64,000 nt of DNA from Stenotrophomonas oahuensis (lineage in GTDB: Bacteria; Pseudomonadota; Gammaproteobacteria; Xanthomonadales; Xanthomonadaceae). Position numbers and translations under genes: made by a program. This document shows, piece after piece, positions 52,516 through 60,468 of this stretch. Position 1 is the first letter of the stretch. Every line of letters starts with the position of its first letter. Below the pieces are notes generated by a model. The model searched no databases. It was not told the DNA's origin and saw only the letters and a program-made list of their open reading frames with translations. The stretch spans positions 4,559,840 to 4,623,839 of the forward strand of contig NZ_CP115541.1 in assembly GCF_031834595.1 (NCBI RefSeq), given 5' to 3'.

Positions 52516-53498
52516 ACCTGTGGCTGCCTGCTTTTGCTGCGTTGGCTGCAGCCGTGATGGCGCTGATGGTGCTGTGGCCGCTGCGTGGCAGTGGGCGCAA
52601 GGGTTTCATTGCCCTGACCGTGGCACTGGGTGTCGCCGGCTGTGCGCTGTATGTGCTGGTGGGCACGCCTGAGGCGGCCACGCCGCGTACGGAAACCGCA
52701 GCCTCCAACGACCTGCAACAAGGCATTCGCGACCTACAGCAGGCGCTGGAACGCGAGCCGCAGCGCGCCGACGGCTGGGCGCTGCTGGGGCGTTCGCAGT
52801 TGGCGTTGGGGCGAACCGAAGAAGCCAACGCCGCGTTCGAACGCGCGGTAGCACTGGCTCCGGATGAAGCACCGGTGCTGGTGGAAGCCGCGCAGGCGCG
52901 CGCGCAGGCACATGCCACCCGGCAGTTCGACGACACCGCGCTGCAATGGCTTCGCCATGCGCAGCAGGTGGATCCCAACAGCGAACGTGCGGCATGGCTG
53001 ATCGGCGTAGCACTGCGCCAGCGTGGGCAGAACGCCGAAGCGGCGCAGGTGTGGGAGGCGTTGCTGCCGAAGCTGGAACCTGGCGCGGCGGCGGCATTGC
53101 GTGAGCAGATTGCGATTGCGCGTGGGGCCGGTGGCGATGCGCCGGCTGCCGCATCGGGCGGTCACGCGCTTCAGGTTTCAGTGGCACTGGCCGCCGGAAC
53201 GAAGGCAGACGCCCTGCCCGCCAACGCCACCGTGTTCATCATCGCCCGCCAGCCCGGCGGCCCGCCGATGCCGGTGGCGGTGGAGAAGCACGCGCTGTCC
53301 GATCTGCCGATCACGGTGACACTGGATGATGGCGATAGCCCGATGCCGACGGTGAAGCTGTCCGCATTGGACGAGGTGGAGGTGTTTGCACGGGTATCGG
53401 CCAGTGGGCAGGCGAACCGGCAGGAAGGCGATGTGGACTCCGCGCCGGTGCGGGTGAAGCTGCCGCACACCGGCACCGTGGAACTCTCCTTGCCGTAG
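52512..53498 (+). CDS. ccmI: Cytochrome c biogenesis protein CcmI
   Basis: This 328-aa protein has two N-terminal membrane helices (about residues 3-20 and 30-48), then a periplasmic TPR region (LQQALEREPQRADGWALLGRSQLALGRTEEANAAFERAVAL) and a C-terminal beta domain (ANATVFIIARQPGGPPMPVAV) typical of CcmI/CycH. It holds the C-terminus of apocytochromes c for the ligase. The GTG start overlaps ccmH. The stop TAG is the head of a SMAG repeat. Confidence 0.92.
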   Translation: MNLWLPAFAALAAAVMALMVLWPLRGSGRKGFIALTVALGVAGCALYVLVGTPEAATPRTETAASNDLQQGIRDLQQALEREPQRADGWALLGRSQLALGRTEEANAAFERAVALAPDEAPVLVEAAQARAQAHATRQFDDTALQWLRHAQQVDPNSERAAWLIGVALRQRGQNAEAAQVWEALLPKLEPGAAAALREQIAIARGAGGDAPAAASGGHALQVSVALAAGTKADALPANATVFIIARQPGGPPMPVAVEKHALSDLPITVTLDDGDSPMPTVKLSALDEVEVFARVSASGQANRQEGDVDSAPVRVKLPHTGTVELSLP

Positions 53499-53513
53499 AG
53501 CCACGCCCTGCCT
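53495..53513 (+). repeat. SMAG repeat (partial) at the ccmI stop
   Basis: GTAGAGCCACGCCCTGC is the first part of a SMAG unit; the closing arm is degenerate. Its TAG ends ccmI. Confidence 0.65.
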
Positions 53514-53539
53514 TCGCGCCGCGCGGCTAGAATGCCCCC

Positions 53540-54652
53540 ATGACCGAATTCATCCCGCCCGGCACCCGCTACCACCCCCTGCCCTCGCCCTTCGCGTTCA
53601 AGCGCGGTGGCGAACTGCACGGTGCGCATGTGGCCTACGAAACCTGGGGCACCCTCAACGAACGCGCAGACAACGCCGTCCTGATCGTCACCGGTCTGTC
53701 CCCGGACGCCCACGCCGCCGCCAATGCTGACAACCCCGCTCCGGGCTGGTGGGAAGCCATGGTCGGCCCGAACAAGCCCATCGACACCGACCGTTGGTTC
53801 GTGATCTGCGTGAACTCCCTGGGCAGCTGCAAAGGCTCCACGGGGCCGGCCTCGCTCAATCCGGCCACCAGCGAACCGTATCGCCTGAGCTTCCCGGAAC
53901 TGTCCATCGAAGACGGTGCCCGTGCAGCTGTTGAAGTGGTCCGCGCCCTGGGCGTCACCGAACTGGCCTGCGTGATCGGCAACTCCATGGGCGGCATGAC
54001 CGCGCTGGCGCTGCTGCGCTTGCACCCAGGCATTGCGCGCAGCCATATCAACATTTCCGGCAGTGCACAGGCGCTGCCGTTCTCCATTGCTATTCGTTCG
54101 CTGCAGCGCGAGGCGATCCGGCTGGACCCGCAGTGGAATGGCGGGCGCTACACCGAAACCGACTACCCGGAATCGGGCATGCGCATGGCCCGCAAGCTGG
54201 GGGTCATCACCTACCGTTCGGCGCTGGAATGGGACGGGCGCTTTGGTCGTGTGCGGCTGGATTCGGACCAGACCGATGATGATCCGTTCGGTTTGGAGTT
54301 CCAGGTGGAAAGCTACCTGGAAGGCCACGCGCGCCGCTTCGTGCGCTTCTTCGATCCGAACTGCTATCTGTACCTGAGCCGTTCGATGGACTGGTTCGAT
54401 CTGGCTGAGTACGGGGATGGCGACGTGATGGCCGGGCTGGCGCAGATCAAGGTGGCCAAGGCACTGGCGATTGGCGCCAATACCGACATTCTGTTCCCGG
54501 TGCAGCAGCAACAGCAGATTGCCGATGGGCTGCGTGCCGGTGGGGCGGAAGCGGAGTTCATCGGGCTGGAATCACCACAGGGGCATGATGCGTTTCTGGT
54601 GGATTTCGAGCGGTTCGGGCCGGCGGTGAGGGGGTTCCTCGACGCGTTGTGA
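53540..54652 (+). CDS. metX: MetX-family O-acyltransferase, probably serine O-succinyltransferase
   Basis: This 370-aa alpha/beta-hydrolase has the nucleophile S149 in GNSMGGM, the Asp in GANTDILFP and the His in SPQGHDAF. It is homologous to homoserine O-acetyltransferase, but Xanthomonadaceae members of this branch are reported to succinylate L-serine for cysteine synthesis, and the segment TGLSPDAHAAAN differs from the HALTGDSH type seen in true homoserine enzymes. The ATG is 41 bases after ccmI. The specific donor and acceptor cannot be proved from sequence. Confidence 0.85.
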   Translation: MTEFIPPGTRYHPLPSPFAFKRGGELHGAHVAYETWGTLNERADNAVLIVTGLSPDAHAAANADNPAPGWWEAMVGPNKPIDTDRWFVICVNSLGSCKGSTGPASLNPATSEPYRLSFPELSIEDGARAAVEVVRALGVTELACVIGNSMGGMTALALLRLHPGIARSHINISGSAQALPFSIAIRSLQREAIRLDPQWNGGRYTETDYPESGMRMARKLGVITYRSALEWDGRFGRVRLDSDQTDDDPFGLEFQVESYLEGHARRFVRFFDPNCYLYLSRSMDWFDLAEYGDGDVMAGLAQIKVAKALAIGANTDILFPVQQQQQIADGLRAGGAEAEFIGLESPQGHDAFLVDFERFGPAVRGFLDAL

Positions 54653-54937
54653 AGTCGGGCTCGGCTGGGATGGCTCGGATGGCTCGGATGGCTGCCATGA
54701 TTGAATTACTTGGGAACGGGTAGGGTCGGTCGAAAGACGACCGCACGTATCGGCACAACGTTCTGTAACGCATGACCCCGAAACGGATCAACGCATGATC
54801 GGCCGACATTGCGTGCCTCTGCGTTGATGGTCATGCGTTACCTTGCCGATCACCGTTATCGGCGGTCGTCTGTCGACCGACCCTACCCGACCTCACGCAT
54901 TCCTTGCCACCGGTCTTCCGTAATTCGCCCTCTAACA
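54653..54937. repeat. Composite inverted repeat downstream of metX
   Basis: Bases 54718-54888 form a 171-bp imperfect palindrome. Both arms start with a GTAG head and the core GTCGGTCGAAAGACGACCG (or close variant) and go on to a tail with TAACGCATGACC. The tail is shared with 7529-7583. Three tandem copies of CGGATGGCT (about 54676-54702) come just before. No gene is seen. Confidence 0.7.
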
Positions 54938-55234
54938 TCAGCGCGCGCCGCTTCTAGAGCGCCGCCGCCGTGGCTTGCGCATCCCGGGCAGGCTCAACAC
55001 CAGCCCCTCGTCGGTATGCCGCAAGGTCATTCGTGCGCTGTGATGCACGTTCAAACCGTGCAACCACCATCCGAACAGCGACACTTCCGGGGGCGGTGGG
55101 CACACGGGACAGGTGGGTGCCTCCCGGCTCTGTCGCTCCACGACACGCACCTCGAACGGCATCTGCCGGCAGCGGCAGCGTGGGGCTGGTGTGGCCGGAC
55201 TATCGGGCGTGCCTGCGTCGTTGTCATCATGCAT
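54938..55234 (-). CDS. SymE-like toxin protein (candidate)
   Basis: The 98-aa ORF starts at an ATG with AGGAGA six bases ahead. Its second half, EVSLFGWWLHGLNVHHSARM and then TLRHTDEGLVLSLPGM, matches the layout of the SymE toxin domain (typically RLSGRWLEQAGF, G..., V.V..G.L.L). The first half has CRCRQ and CPVCP, which could bind a metal. The basic tail RKPRRRRSRSGAR suggests nucleic acid binding. E. coli SymE is an RNA-cleaving, SOS-induced toxin held off by the antisense RNA SymR. No SymR-like gene can be confirmed here. The leader is strongly structured. Confidence 0.55.
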   Translation of the reverse strand: MHDDNDAGTPDSPATPAPRCRCRQMPFEVRVVERQSREAPTCPVCPPPPEVSLFGWWLHGLNVHHSARMTLRHTDEGLVLSLPGMRKPRRRRSRSGAR

Positions 55235-55254
55235 GCAGATTCTCCTGTGGTGTT

Positions 55255-55279
55255 CTCCCTCGCCGAAATGGCGAGGGAG
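55255..55279 (-). other. Perfect 10-bp hairpin just before the SymE-like gene
   Basis: CTCCCTCGCC and GGCGAGGGAG enclose a 5-base loop. On the minus strand it lies 9 bases before the AGGAGA ribosome site. No T run follows, so it is a leader element rather than a terminator. Confidence 0.7.
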
Positions 55280-55396
55280 TCGGGAGGCTGAGAACCGTCA
55301 AGAGTTTCCGGGCAGGCGTATTTCCGCGAAGGTGTTCTATTCCGCCACCCTCCCGACATAAAGCGACCAACATTTCACTCTTGACGGAATTCTCAG
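55279..55396 (-). promoter_or_regulatory. Interleaved-helix RNA leader of the SymE-like gene
   Basis: Reading the minus strand, four segments alternate: A at 55396-55377 (CTGAGAATTCCGTCAAGAGT), B at 55357-55349 (GTCGGGAGG), A' at 55305-55288 (ACTCTTGACGGTTCTCAG) and B' at 55287-55279 (CCTCCCGAC). A pairs with A' over 18 bp with a two-base bulge; B pairs with B' over 9 bp. The order A-B-A'-B' allows a pseudoknot, or two mutually exclusive folds. Confidence 0.6.
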
Positions 55397-55775
55397 GCTC
55401 CGCAGCCACAGGATGCAGCATCTGCGCATCGTAGTTGAAGTTGATATTCCGCCAGCCAAGTTATCAGCCCATCAACCACGCCCAACAGATTGTCGCGAAC
55501 AGCCCCTTAATAGACCAGAACCTTGACGCAGTGCGCACTCCGAAGGTCATCGCATCGCGTCAACGACGACCGAATTAGTCGGTACTGCCCCGGAGTTCAC
55601 GAGACAACAGATGTCGCATTACGCACTTCATGCGCGACCGCCGGATCCTATGATGGCGATTCCACCAATCGCCCCAGTCGAACATTAATAAATCGGAAAA
55701 ATCGAGCTCCCTAGCTCCCTCTGCCTCCAGGCACCAATTCCGCCAGGAAAATTCTCACATCCTTCACGCCCACCC
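55397..55775. other. Accessory intergenic region, lower GC
   Basis: About 380 bases upstream of both the SymE-like leader and the plus-strand ORF pair. The base composition is less GC-rich than the core genome. I see no gene with a ribosome site and no repeat; it may hold remains of a decayed gene and the promoters of both units. Confidence 0.4.
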
Positions 55776-56081
55776 ATGGAATCTTCCAAATGCACGGGGG
55801 AGACTCCCAGTGGGCAACACGTTGTGGGATTGTGGGACAGCCGCGCGGGCAATCGACTTTCACTCCCTGAAGATCGCTTGCCCGCCGGCCTTATAGTTAA
55901 TGGGATCGATCAACCCCTAATCCGCGATCGCTGCCACCTGATAGTCAACATCAATAAATTTCGCTGGCGCAAGGAAGTACCCCCTCAACTCACCAGTACG
56001 TTGTCAGTTGCCCAGGACTCGCATAGCGACTTTTCGCCAACCCATTTTGCGGCCAATCTGCCGGAATCACTCACTGGATGA
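55776..56081 (+). CDS. Hypothetical 101-aa protein
   Basis: The ORF reads MESSKCTGETPSGQHVVGLWD at its start and has a central stretch AGLIVNGIDQPLIRDRCHLIV. No known domain, signal or membrane helix. The ribosome site is poor, so the true start may be further in. Its stop overlaps the start of the next ORF (ATGA), the main reason to believe it is translated. It could be the remnant of a longer gene. Confidence 0.4.
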   Translation: MESSKCTGETPSGQHVVGLWDSRAGNRLSLPEDRLPAGLIVNGIDQPLIRDRCHLIVNINKFRWRKEVPPQLTSTLSVAQDSHSDFSPTHFAANLPESLTG

Positions 56082-56722
56082 GCATTCTCAACGTATTGCT
56101 ATCACCTGACCGGCTACTGGTTGCAGTAGACACCCTCACAGAAGACTCCGCGACTGGAATGCGCTCGACCGGAGCGAACTTACTACTGATCCCCCACCAC
56201 AATGCGGTACTTGCAACACGGGGATCGATGTGTTTTTTTCTTGATGTCTACGATCTCTGCCTGCAGGCAAGTCTCCGGGCTGATTTCTCTATTTCGCGGC
56301 TCGCGAGTGAAATAGGCCCGATGATGGACAACCTTTGGCCGAAACATGCAAAGGCCGCAGAGAAGACCGGCCAGCAGCGAAACCAGGTGAAGACTAAAAT
56401 AGTGTTCGGAGGATGGTCCCAAACCGAGCGACGCATGGTAGCCACGGCGTACGCCAAACACGCGTCAACCACACCAACCTTGGTTCATCCGCTGATAGAG
56501 TCCCTTTCTTCACCCAAGGAACCACTTCGAGGAAAGGCGCAGAGCTTCGATCCATCAGACGTGCTCGGGGCATCTGTGCTGCAGGCACGATACCTAAACT
56601 CGAAGCACGGACACCAAGTCGCAGGTGGATCTGTCTTGGTGGCTCAATTGCGCGAGCGAGAATCACGCGTCAATGAGTGGAAATTCGTGCAACCGGATTT
56701 GATGCGGGAGAATATTGCATAG
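56078..56722 (+). CDS. Hypothetical protein, possibly Ntn-hydrolase-like
   Basis: This 214-aa ORF begins MSILNVLLSPDRLLVAVDTL. The pattern of strands near the N-terminus (LLVAVDT, TGANLLLIPHHNAVLATRGS), then KIVFGGWSQTERRMVATAY and GGSVLVAQL, recalls the Ntn-hydrolase fold of proteasome-like proteins. No classical N-terminal Thr/Ser/Cys nucleophile is exposed in the encoded protein, so activity is uncertain. It is coupled to the ORF before it. Codon use and GC are unlike the neighbouring core genes, suggesting acquisition. Confidence 0.6.
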   Translation: MSILNVLLSPDRLLVAVDTLTEDSATGMRSTGANLLLIPHHNAVLATRGSMCFFLDVYDLCLQASLRADFSISRLASEIGPMMDNLWPKHAKAAEKTGQQRNQVKTKIVFGGWSQTERRMVATAYAKHASTTPTLVHPLIESLSSPKEPLRGKAQSFDPSDVLGASVLQARYLNSKHGHQVAGGSVLVAQLRERESRVNEWKFVQPDLMRENIA

Positions 56723-56814
56723 GCACAGCTACTGATGCCAAAACCACCCTTTGTCGATGGAAATTGATTGAGAGATGAGCAACGGTCATCGCTAGCCCCC
56801 CCGCCCTCCTGCTC

Positions 56815-58518
56815 CTATTGAGTAGCCTCTAGATTCTCGAATACGCGGTCAAAGCATCCACCGTTTGTGACGCGATAGCTGCAATCCACGATGCCTTCCG
56901 GTAGTTCATCATGCGTAATCATCACCAAGCTGCGCTCCCCAAGCGCAGCAACCATGTCCTGCAACAACGCCTGCGCAGTATCCACATCCAGCCCTTCCGT
57001 AGGCTCATCCAGCAACAGCACCGGTGCATCACGCAACAGCGCGCGCGCCAAGGCCAGCCGCCGGGCCTGCCCGGCGGACATGGTTGCGCCGTTCTCACCC
57101 ACCCACGCATTCAAACCGCCAATGCCTTCGGCCCACGCCTGCAGGCGCACATCGGCCAGCACCTGCCATAGCCGTTCATCGCTGGCGGCCACATCGCCCA
57201 GCCGCAGATTGTCCGCCACGGTGCCGGCAAACACCGGCGCGTTCTGCGGCAGCCAGGCAATCTTCATATGCCACTCCGCCTGCGCCACCATGCGAATGTC
57301 TACATCGCCATAGCGCACGCTGCCCGCTTCCGGATCCCACAGGCGCAACATCAATGCCGACAGCGTGGTCTTGCCGCTGCCACTATCTCCGCGCAGCGCA
57401 ATTCGCTCGCCCGGTGCGACACGAAGATTCACATTCTGCAGCAGTGCCCTGCCCTGGCCCGGCCAGCGGAAGCTGACATCGCGCAATTCCAGCACCGCTG
57501 TACCAGCAGGCAGGGTTACTGGTGCGGCCGCATCTTCCACCCCGCTGTCCTGGTCGACAATGCTCTCCAGCCGCCCGGCGGCCACGCGCCCACTCAACCA
57601 CGACTGCCACGCCAGCCCAATGCCGGCCCACAATTCAATAAGCGCCACAGTGAGAAACACCAGTGCTGCCGCATAGGCGGCATCCACTGCACCGCGTTCA
57701 AACGCGCGCAGCGCCAGCCAGATCATCGCCACCAGGCCCACCGACGCGCACAGCCCATGCAGGGCATTGCCGGCCACCAGCCGCCAACGCCGACGGCGGT
57801 CGCGTGAGCGCAGCTGCTTCGCAGCCACGTTGACCCGCTGCTGCCAATGATCGCGCGCGTGCAACGCCGTCAGATCGGCCGCACCTTCCAGCCCTTCGAA
57901 TGCCTGCGTGCGCAGCTGCGCACGATGCAGTGCGCGGTCGCGCTCATGTGCACCAGCACCCCGCACGGTGAACCACGGCACGCCCAGCCCTATCACCAAC
58001 GCCAGCACCGCCAGCAGCAACGCCGCCGGTGGGTAGATCAGCAGCGCCGAGCCCACTGCCGCCAGCGACACACCGCCCAGCGCGATCAACGGACCGATGG
58101 CACGCACCAGCAGGCCATCCACTTCGTTGATGTCACTCAGCAACCGCGCCAGCAGTTCACCCGTGCGCACACCGGCCAGCTTTGCCGGTGCCAGCGGCAG
58201 CGCGCGGCGGAAGAACCACACCCGCAGGTCACGCGCGATGCGCAGGGTGACATCGTGGCCGACCAGCTTCTCGAAGTAGCGCGAGGCGATACGCGCCATG
58301 GTCAGGCCGCGAATGCCGGCCGAGGGCGAGAAGAAGTTGAAACCACTGCCCAGCCCGGCCGCGCCGGCCAATGCTGCAGCAGTGAGGAAGCCACCGGACA
58401 ACCCCAGCAAGGCGGTGCCGGCCAGCATGGTGGTCCACAGCAACAGCACGGTCAGCAGCAGACGACCGCGATGGAGGGTGAACACCTGTTTCAGCCCATC
58501 GTCACGCGAAGCGCTCAT
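56815..58518 (-). CDS. cydC: Thiol reductant ABC exporter subunit CydC
   Basis: This 567-aa half-exporter has six hydrophobic segments in its first half and an ATPase in the second: Walker A GDSGSGKTTLSAL, signature MSAGQARRLALARALL, Walker B VLLLDEPTEGLD and ITHDELPE. With CydD it exports cysteine and glutathione to the periplasm, which cytochrome bd and c-type cytochromes need. The ATG overlaps the cydD stop. Confidence 0.93.
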   Translation of the reverse strand: MSASRDDGLKQVFTLHRGRLLLTVLLLWTTMLAGTALLGLSGGFLTAAALAGAAGLGSGFNFFSPSAGIRGLTMARIASRYFEKLVGHDVTLRIARDLRVWFFRRALPLAPAKLAGVRTGELLARLLSDINEVDGLLVRAIGPLIALGGVSLAAVGSALLIYPPAALLLAVLALVIGLGVPWFTVRGAGAHERDRALHRAQLRTQAFEGLEGAADLTALHARDHWQQRVNVAAKQLRSRDRRRRWRLVAGNALHGLCASVGLVAMIWLALRAFERGAVDAAYAAALVFLTVALIELWAGIGLAWQSWLSGRVAAGRLESIVDQDSGVEDAAAPVTLPAGTAVLELRDVSFRWPGQGRALLQNVNLRVAPGERIALRGDSGSGKTTLSALMLRLWDPEAGSVRYGDVDIRMVAQAEWHMKIAWLPQNAPVFAGTVADNLRLGDVAASDERLWQVLADVRLQAWAEGIGGLNAWVGENGATMSAGQARRLALARALLRDAPVLLLDEPTEGLDVDTAQALLQDMVAALGERSLVMITHDELPEGIVDCSYRVTNGGCFDRVFENLEATQ

Positions 58519-60239
58519 GCCTGCACCTCCCGCTTCGGTGCGGCCAGCGTGGTCAGCTCCAGGCGCGTATCCGCCCAGCGCATCGCCACCTCGCTGTGCG
58601 TGGCGATCACCACGCTGCGGTCGCGGGCGAACGCGGCCAGCGTCTGCAGCAGGGCCGTTTCGGTGTCCGGATCAAGGAACGCTGTTGGCTCATCCAGCAA
58701 CAGCAACTGCGGATCGCGCAGCAGCAAGCGGGCCAAGCCGATGCGCCGCGCCTCGCCACCGGAAAGCCCGAAGCCACGCTCACCAATCACCGTATCCAGC
58801 CCTTCTGGCAGCGCGTGTGCGAAACGCATCACTTGCGCCGCTTCGGCCACCGCTTGCAGGCGCGCATCGGTGGCACCGGGGTCGGCCAGCCTGAGGTTGT
58901 CGGCAATGCTGCCGTGGAACAGGTATGGCCGCTGCCCGGCATAACCAACTTCCAGCCCGGGGCGCAGCACGATGCTGCCGCCCTCCGGTGGCAGCCAACC
59001 GGCCAGCGCTTCCAGCAGAGTGCTCTTGCCACTGCCACTGGGACCGACCAGGGCCAGACGTTGGCCGGCCTCGATCTGGAACGACAGCCCTTCAATCACG
59101 TTGTGCGGTGCGCCCAGCGGACGCAGTACAACATCACGCACCACCACCGGCGGCGCATGCTGCACCACCAGTTCCGGCGCGCGCGGGGTTGCAGGAACCT
59201 CAGCCTTGGCCGCAGTATCGGGCAACTCGCCCAGCAGCCTTTCCACTTCCGCAGCCGCCGCCAGCGCATTGGCGCGGTCGTGATAATGCGCGGCCAGCCG
59301 GCGCAGCGGCGCATAAAACTCCGGAGCCAGCAGCAGGCAGAACATGCCCGCGCCCAGTGTCGGCACCGTGGCATGCAACGACATCAGGCCGAGATAGCTC
59401 AGGCCCAGGTACAGCGCCACCATTGCCACACTCACCGAGGCAAAGAACTCCAGCACGGTGGAGGACAGGAACGCGATACGCAGCACCTTCATGGTGCGCT
59501 CGCGCACGCCTTCGGCGGCGGCGGCCACGCCCTCCAGCTCGGCCTCGCCCCGGCCATACAGCCGCAGCAGGCCCAGGCCCTTGATGCGGTCAGCAAAATG
59601 TCCGCTCATCCTGGCCAGTTCCCCCAGCTGAGCGCGACCAGCGGCTTCCGCGCCCCAGCCCACCAGCATCATGAAGAACGGCACCAGCGGCGCAGTACAT
59701 ATAAGAATGAGTGCCACCACCCAGTCCACGTAGGCCACAGCAGCGGCGATCAGCAGCGGCACCACCACCACTTCGATGCGCACCGGCTGGTAACCGGAGT
59801 AGTAGTTTTCCACGGCGTCGGCATGGGCCAGCATCAGTTCGCCCAGTTCGCCGGTACGCTGCTGCCGCAGCCACAGCGGGCCCAGCCCCATCAGCCGGGT
59901 GTAGACCCGCTCGCGCAGGGTCAGCCGTGCCGCATCGGCCACGTCACCGGCGGCGGCCTGGGTGGCACTGGCCAGCAGCGCGCGCACGGCCAGCACGGCC
60001 AGCAGCCCCAGCAGCACCGGGGTGGCGTCGGCCAGCGGGCGGTGTTCCACCAGCACGGCCTGGATCAGCCAGGCAATGGCGGCAGCCTGGCCGATCAGCA
60101 GCGCCCCGGACGTACAGATGCACAGAGCGGCCAGCCGTTGCCGGCCCCGAACTGTGACGGCAAGCCCATTCAGCCATGCCAGACGCTGGCGGCGCAGGGT
60201 GGACGTCTCGATGGGGGGCGCTTCGGGGGGTATGCTCAA
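58515..60239 (-). CDS. cydD: Thiol reductant ABC exporter subunit CydD
   Basis: This 574-aa partner of CydC has Walker A GPSGSGKSTLLEALAG, signature LSGGEARRIGLARLLL and Walker B LLLLDEPTAFLDPD, after six membrane segments. It is divergent from cydA with 229 bases between, so both directions serve the same oxidase. Confidence 0.93.
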   Translation of the reverse strand: MSIPPEAPPIETSTLRRQRLAWLNGLAVTVRGRQRLAALCICTSGALLIGQAAAIAWLIQAVLVEHRPLADATPVLLGLLAVLAVRALLASATQAAAGDVADAARLTLRERVYTRLMGLGPLWLRQQRTGELGELMLAHADAVENYYSGYQPVRIEVVVVPLLIAAAVAYVDWVVALILICTAPLVPFFMMLVGWGAEAAGRAQLGELARMSGHFADRIKGLGLLRLYGRGEAELEGVAAAAEGVRERTMKVLRIAFLSSTVLEFFASVSVAMVALYLGLSYLGLMSLHATVPTLGAGMFCLLLAPEFYAPLRRLAAHYHDRANALAAAAEVERLLGELPDTAAKAEVPATPRAPELVVQHAPPVVVRDVVLRPLGAPHNVIEGLSFQIEAGQRLALVGPSGSGKSTLLEALAGWLPPEGGSIVLRPGLEVGYAGQRPYLFHGSIADNLRLADPGATDARLQAVAEAAQVMRFAHALPEGLDTVIGERGFGLSGGEARRIGLARLLLRDPQLLLLDEPTAFLDPDTETALLQTLAAFARDRSVVIATHSEVAMRWADTRLELTTLAAPKREVQA

Positions 60240-60361
60240 AGTGGATCACTGGCGGCCATCGGGGCAATGCCAGACATTGTAATAGGGTCTGGCGCAAGCT
60301 CCCGGTGCGGCACGCGGTCGCAGGGGGAGGTATACCTTCGCGCTCCCTGAATGCCGCTTCA

Positions 60362-60375
60362 TTGATCTGAATCAA
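60362..60375. promoter_or_regulatory. FNR/ANR-type binding site upstream of cydA
   Basis: TTGATCTGAATCAA is a perfect TTGAT-N4-ATCAA box, 93 bases before the cydA ATG. If it acts at -41.5, transcription starts near 60410, and CAGAAT at 60398-60403 would be the -10. It would switch the high-affinity oxidase on at low oxygen; a role on the divergent cydDC is possible too. Confidence 0.75.
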
Positions 60376-60468
60376 GGCTCGTAGAAGTTGCCGGTCACAG
60401 AATTCATCCCGTAGACCCCCTTCCCGCCACCCCAAAACGGCAAAACCCCCCAACGAGGTAGCCAGGCC

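Noticed and set aside
55051..55359. Alternative minus-strand frame over the SymE-like gene beginning MSGGWRNRTP
   Set aside because: It starts inside the structured leader without a ribosome site. The frame chosen has AGGAGA at good distance and a SymE-like domain. I recall similar leader translations being annotated in related genomes, but regard them as artefacts.
54653..56815. Prophage remnant
   Set aside because: No integrase, structural or lysis gene is recognisable and no attachment repeats were seen; only an accessory patch can be claimed.
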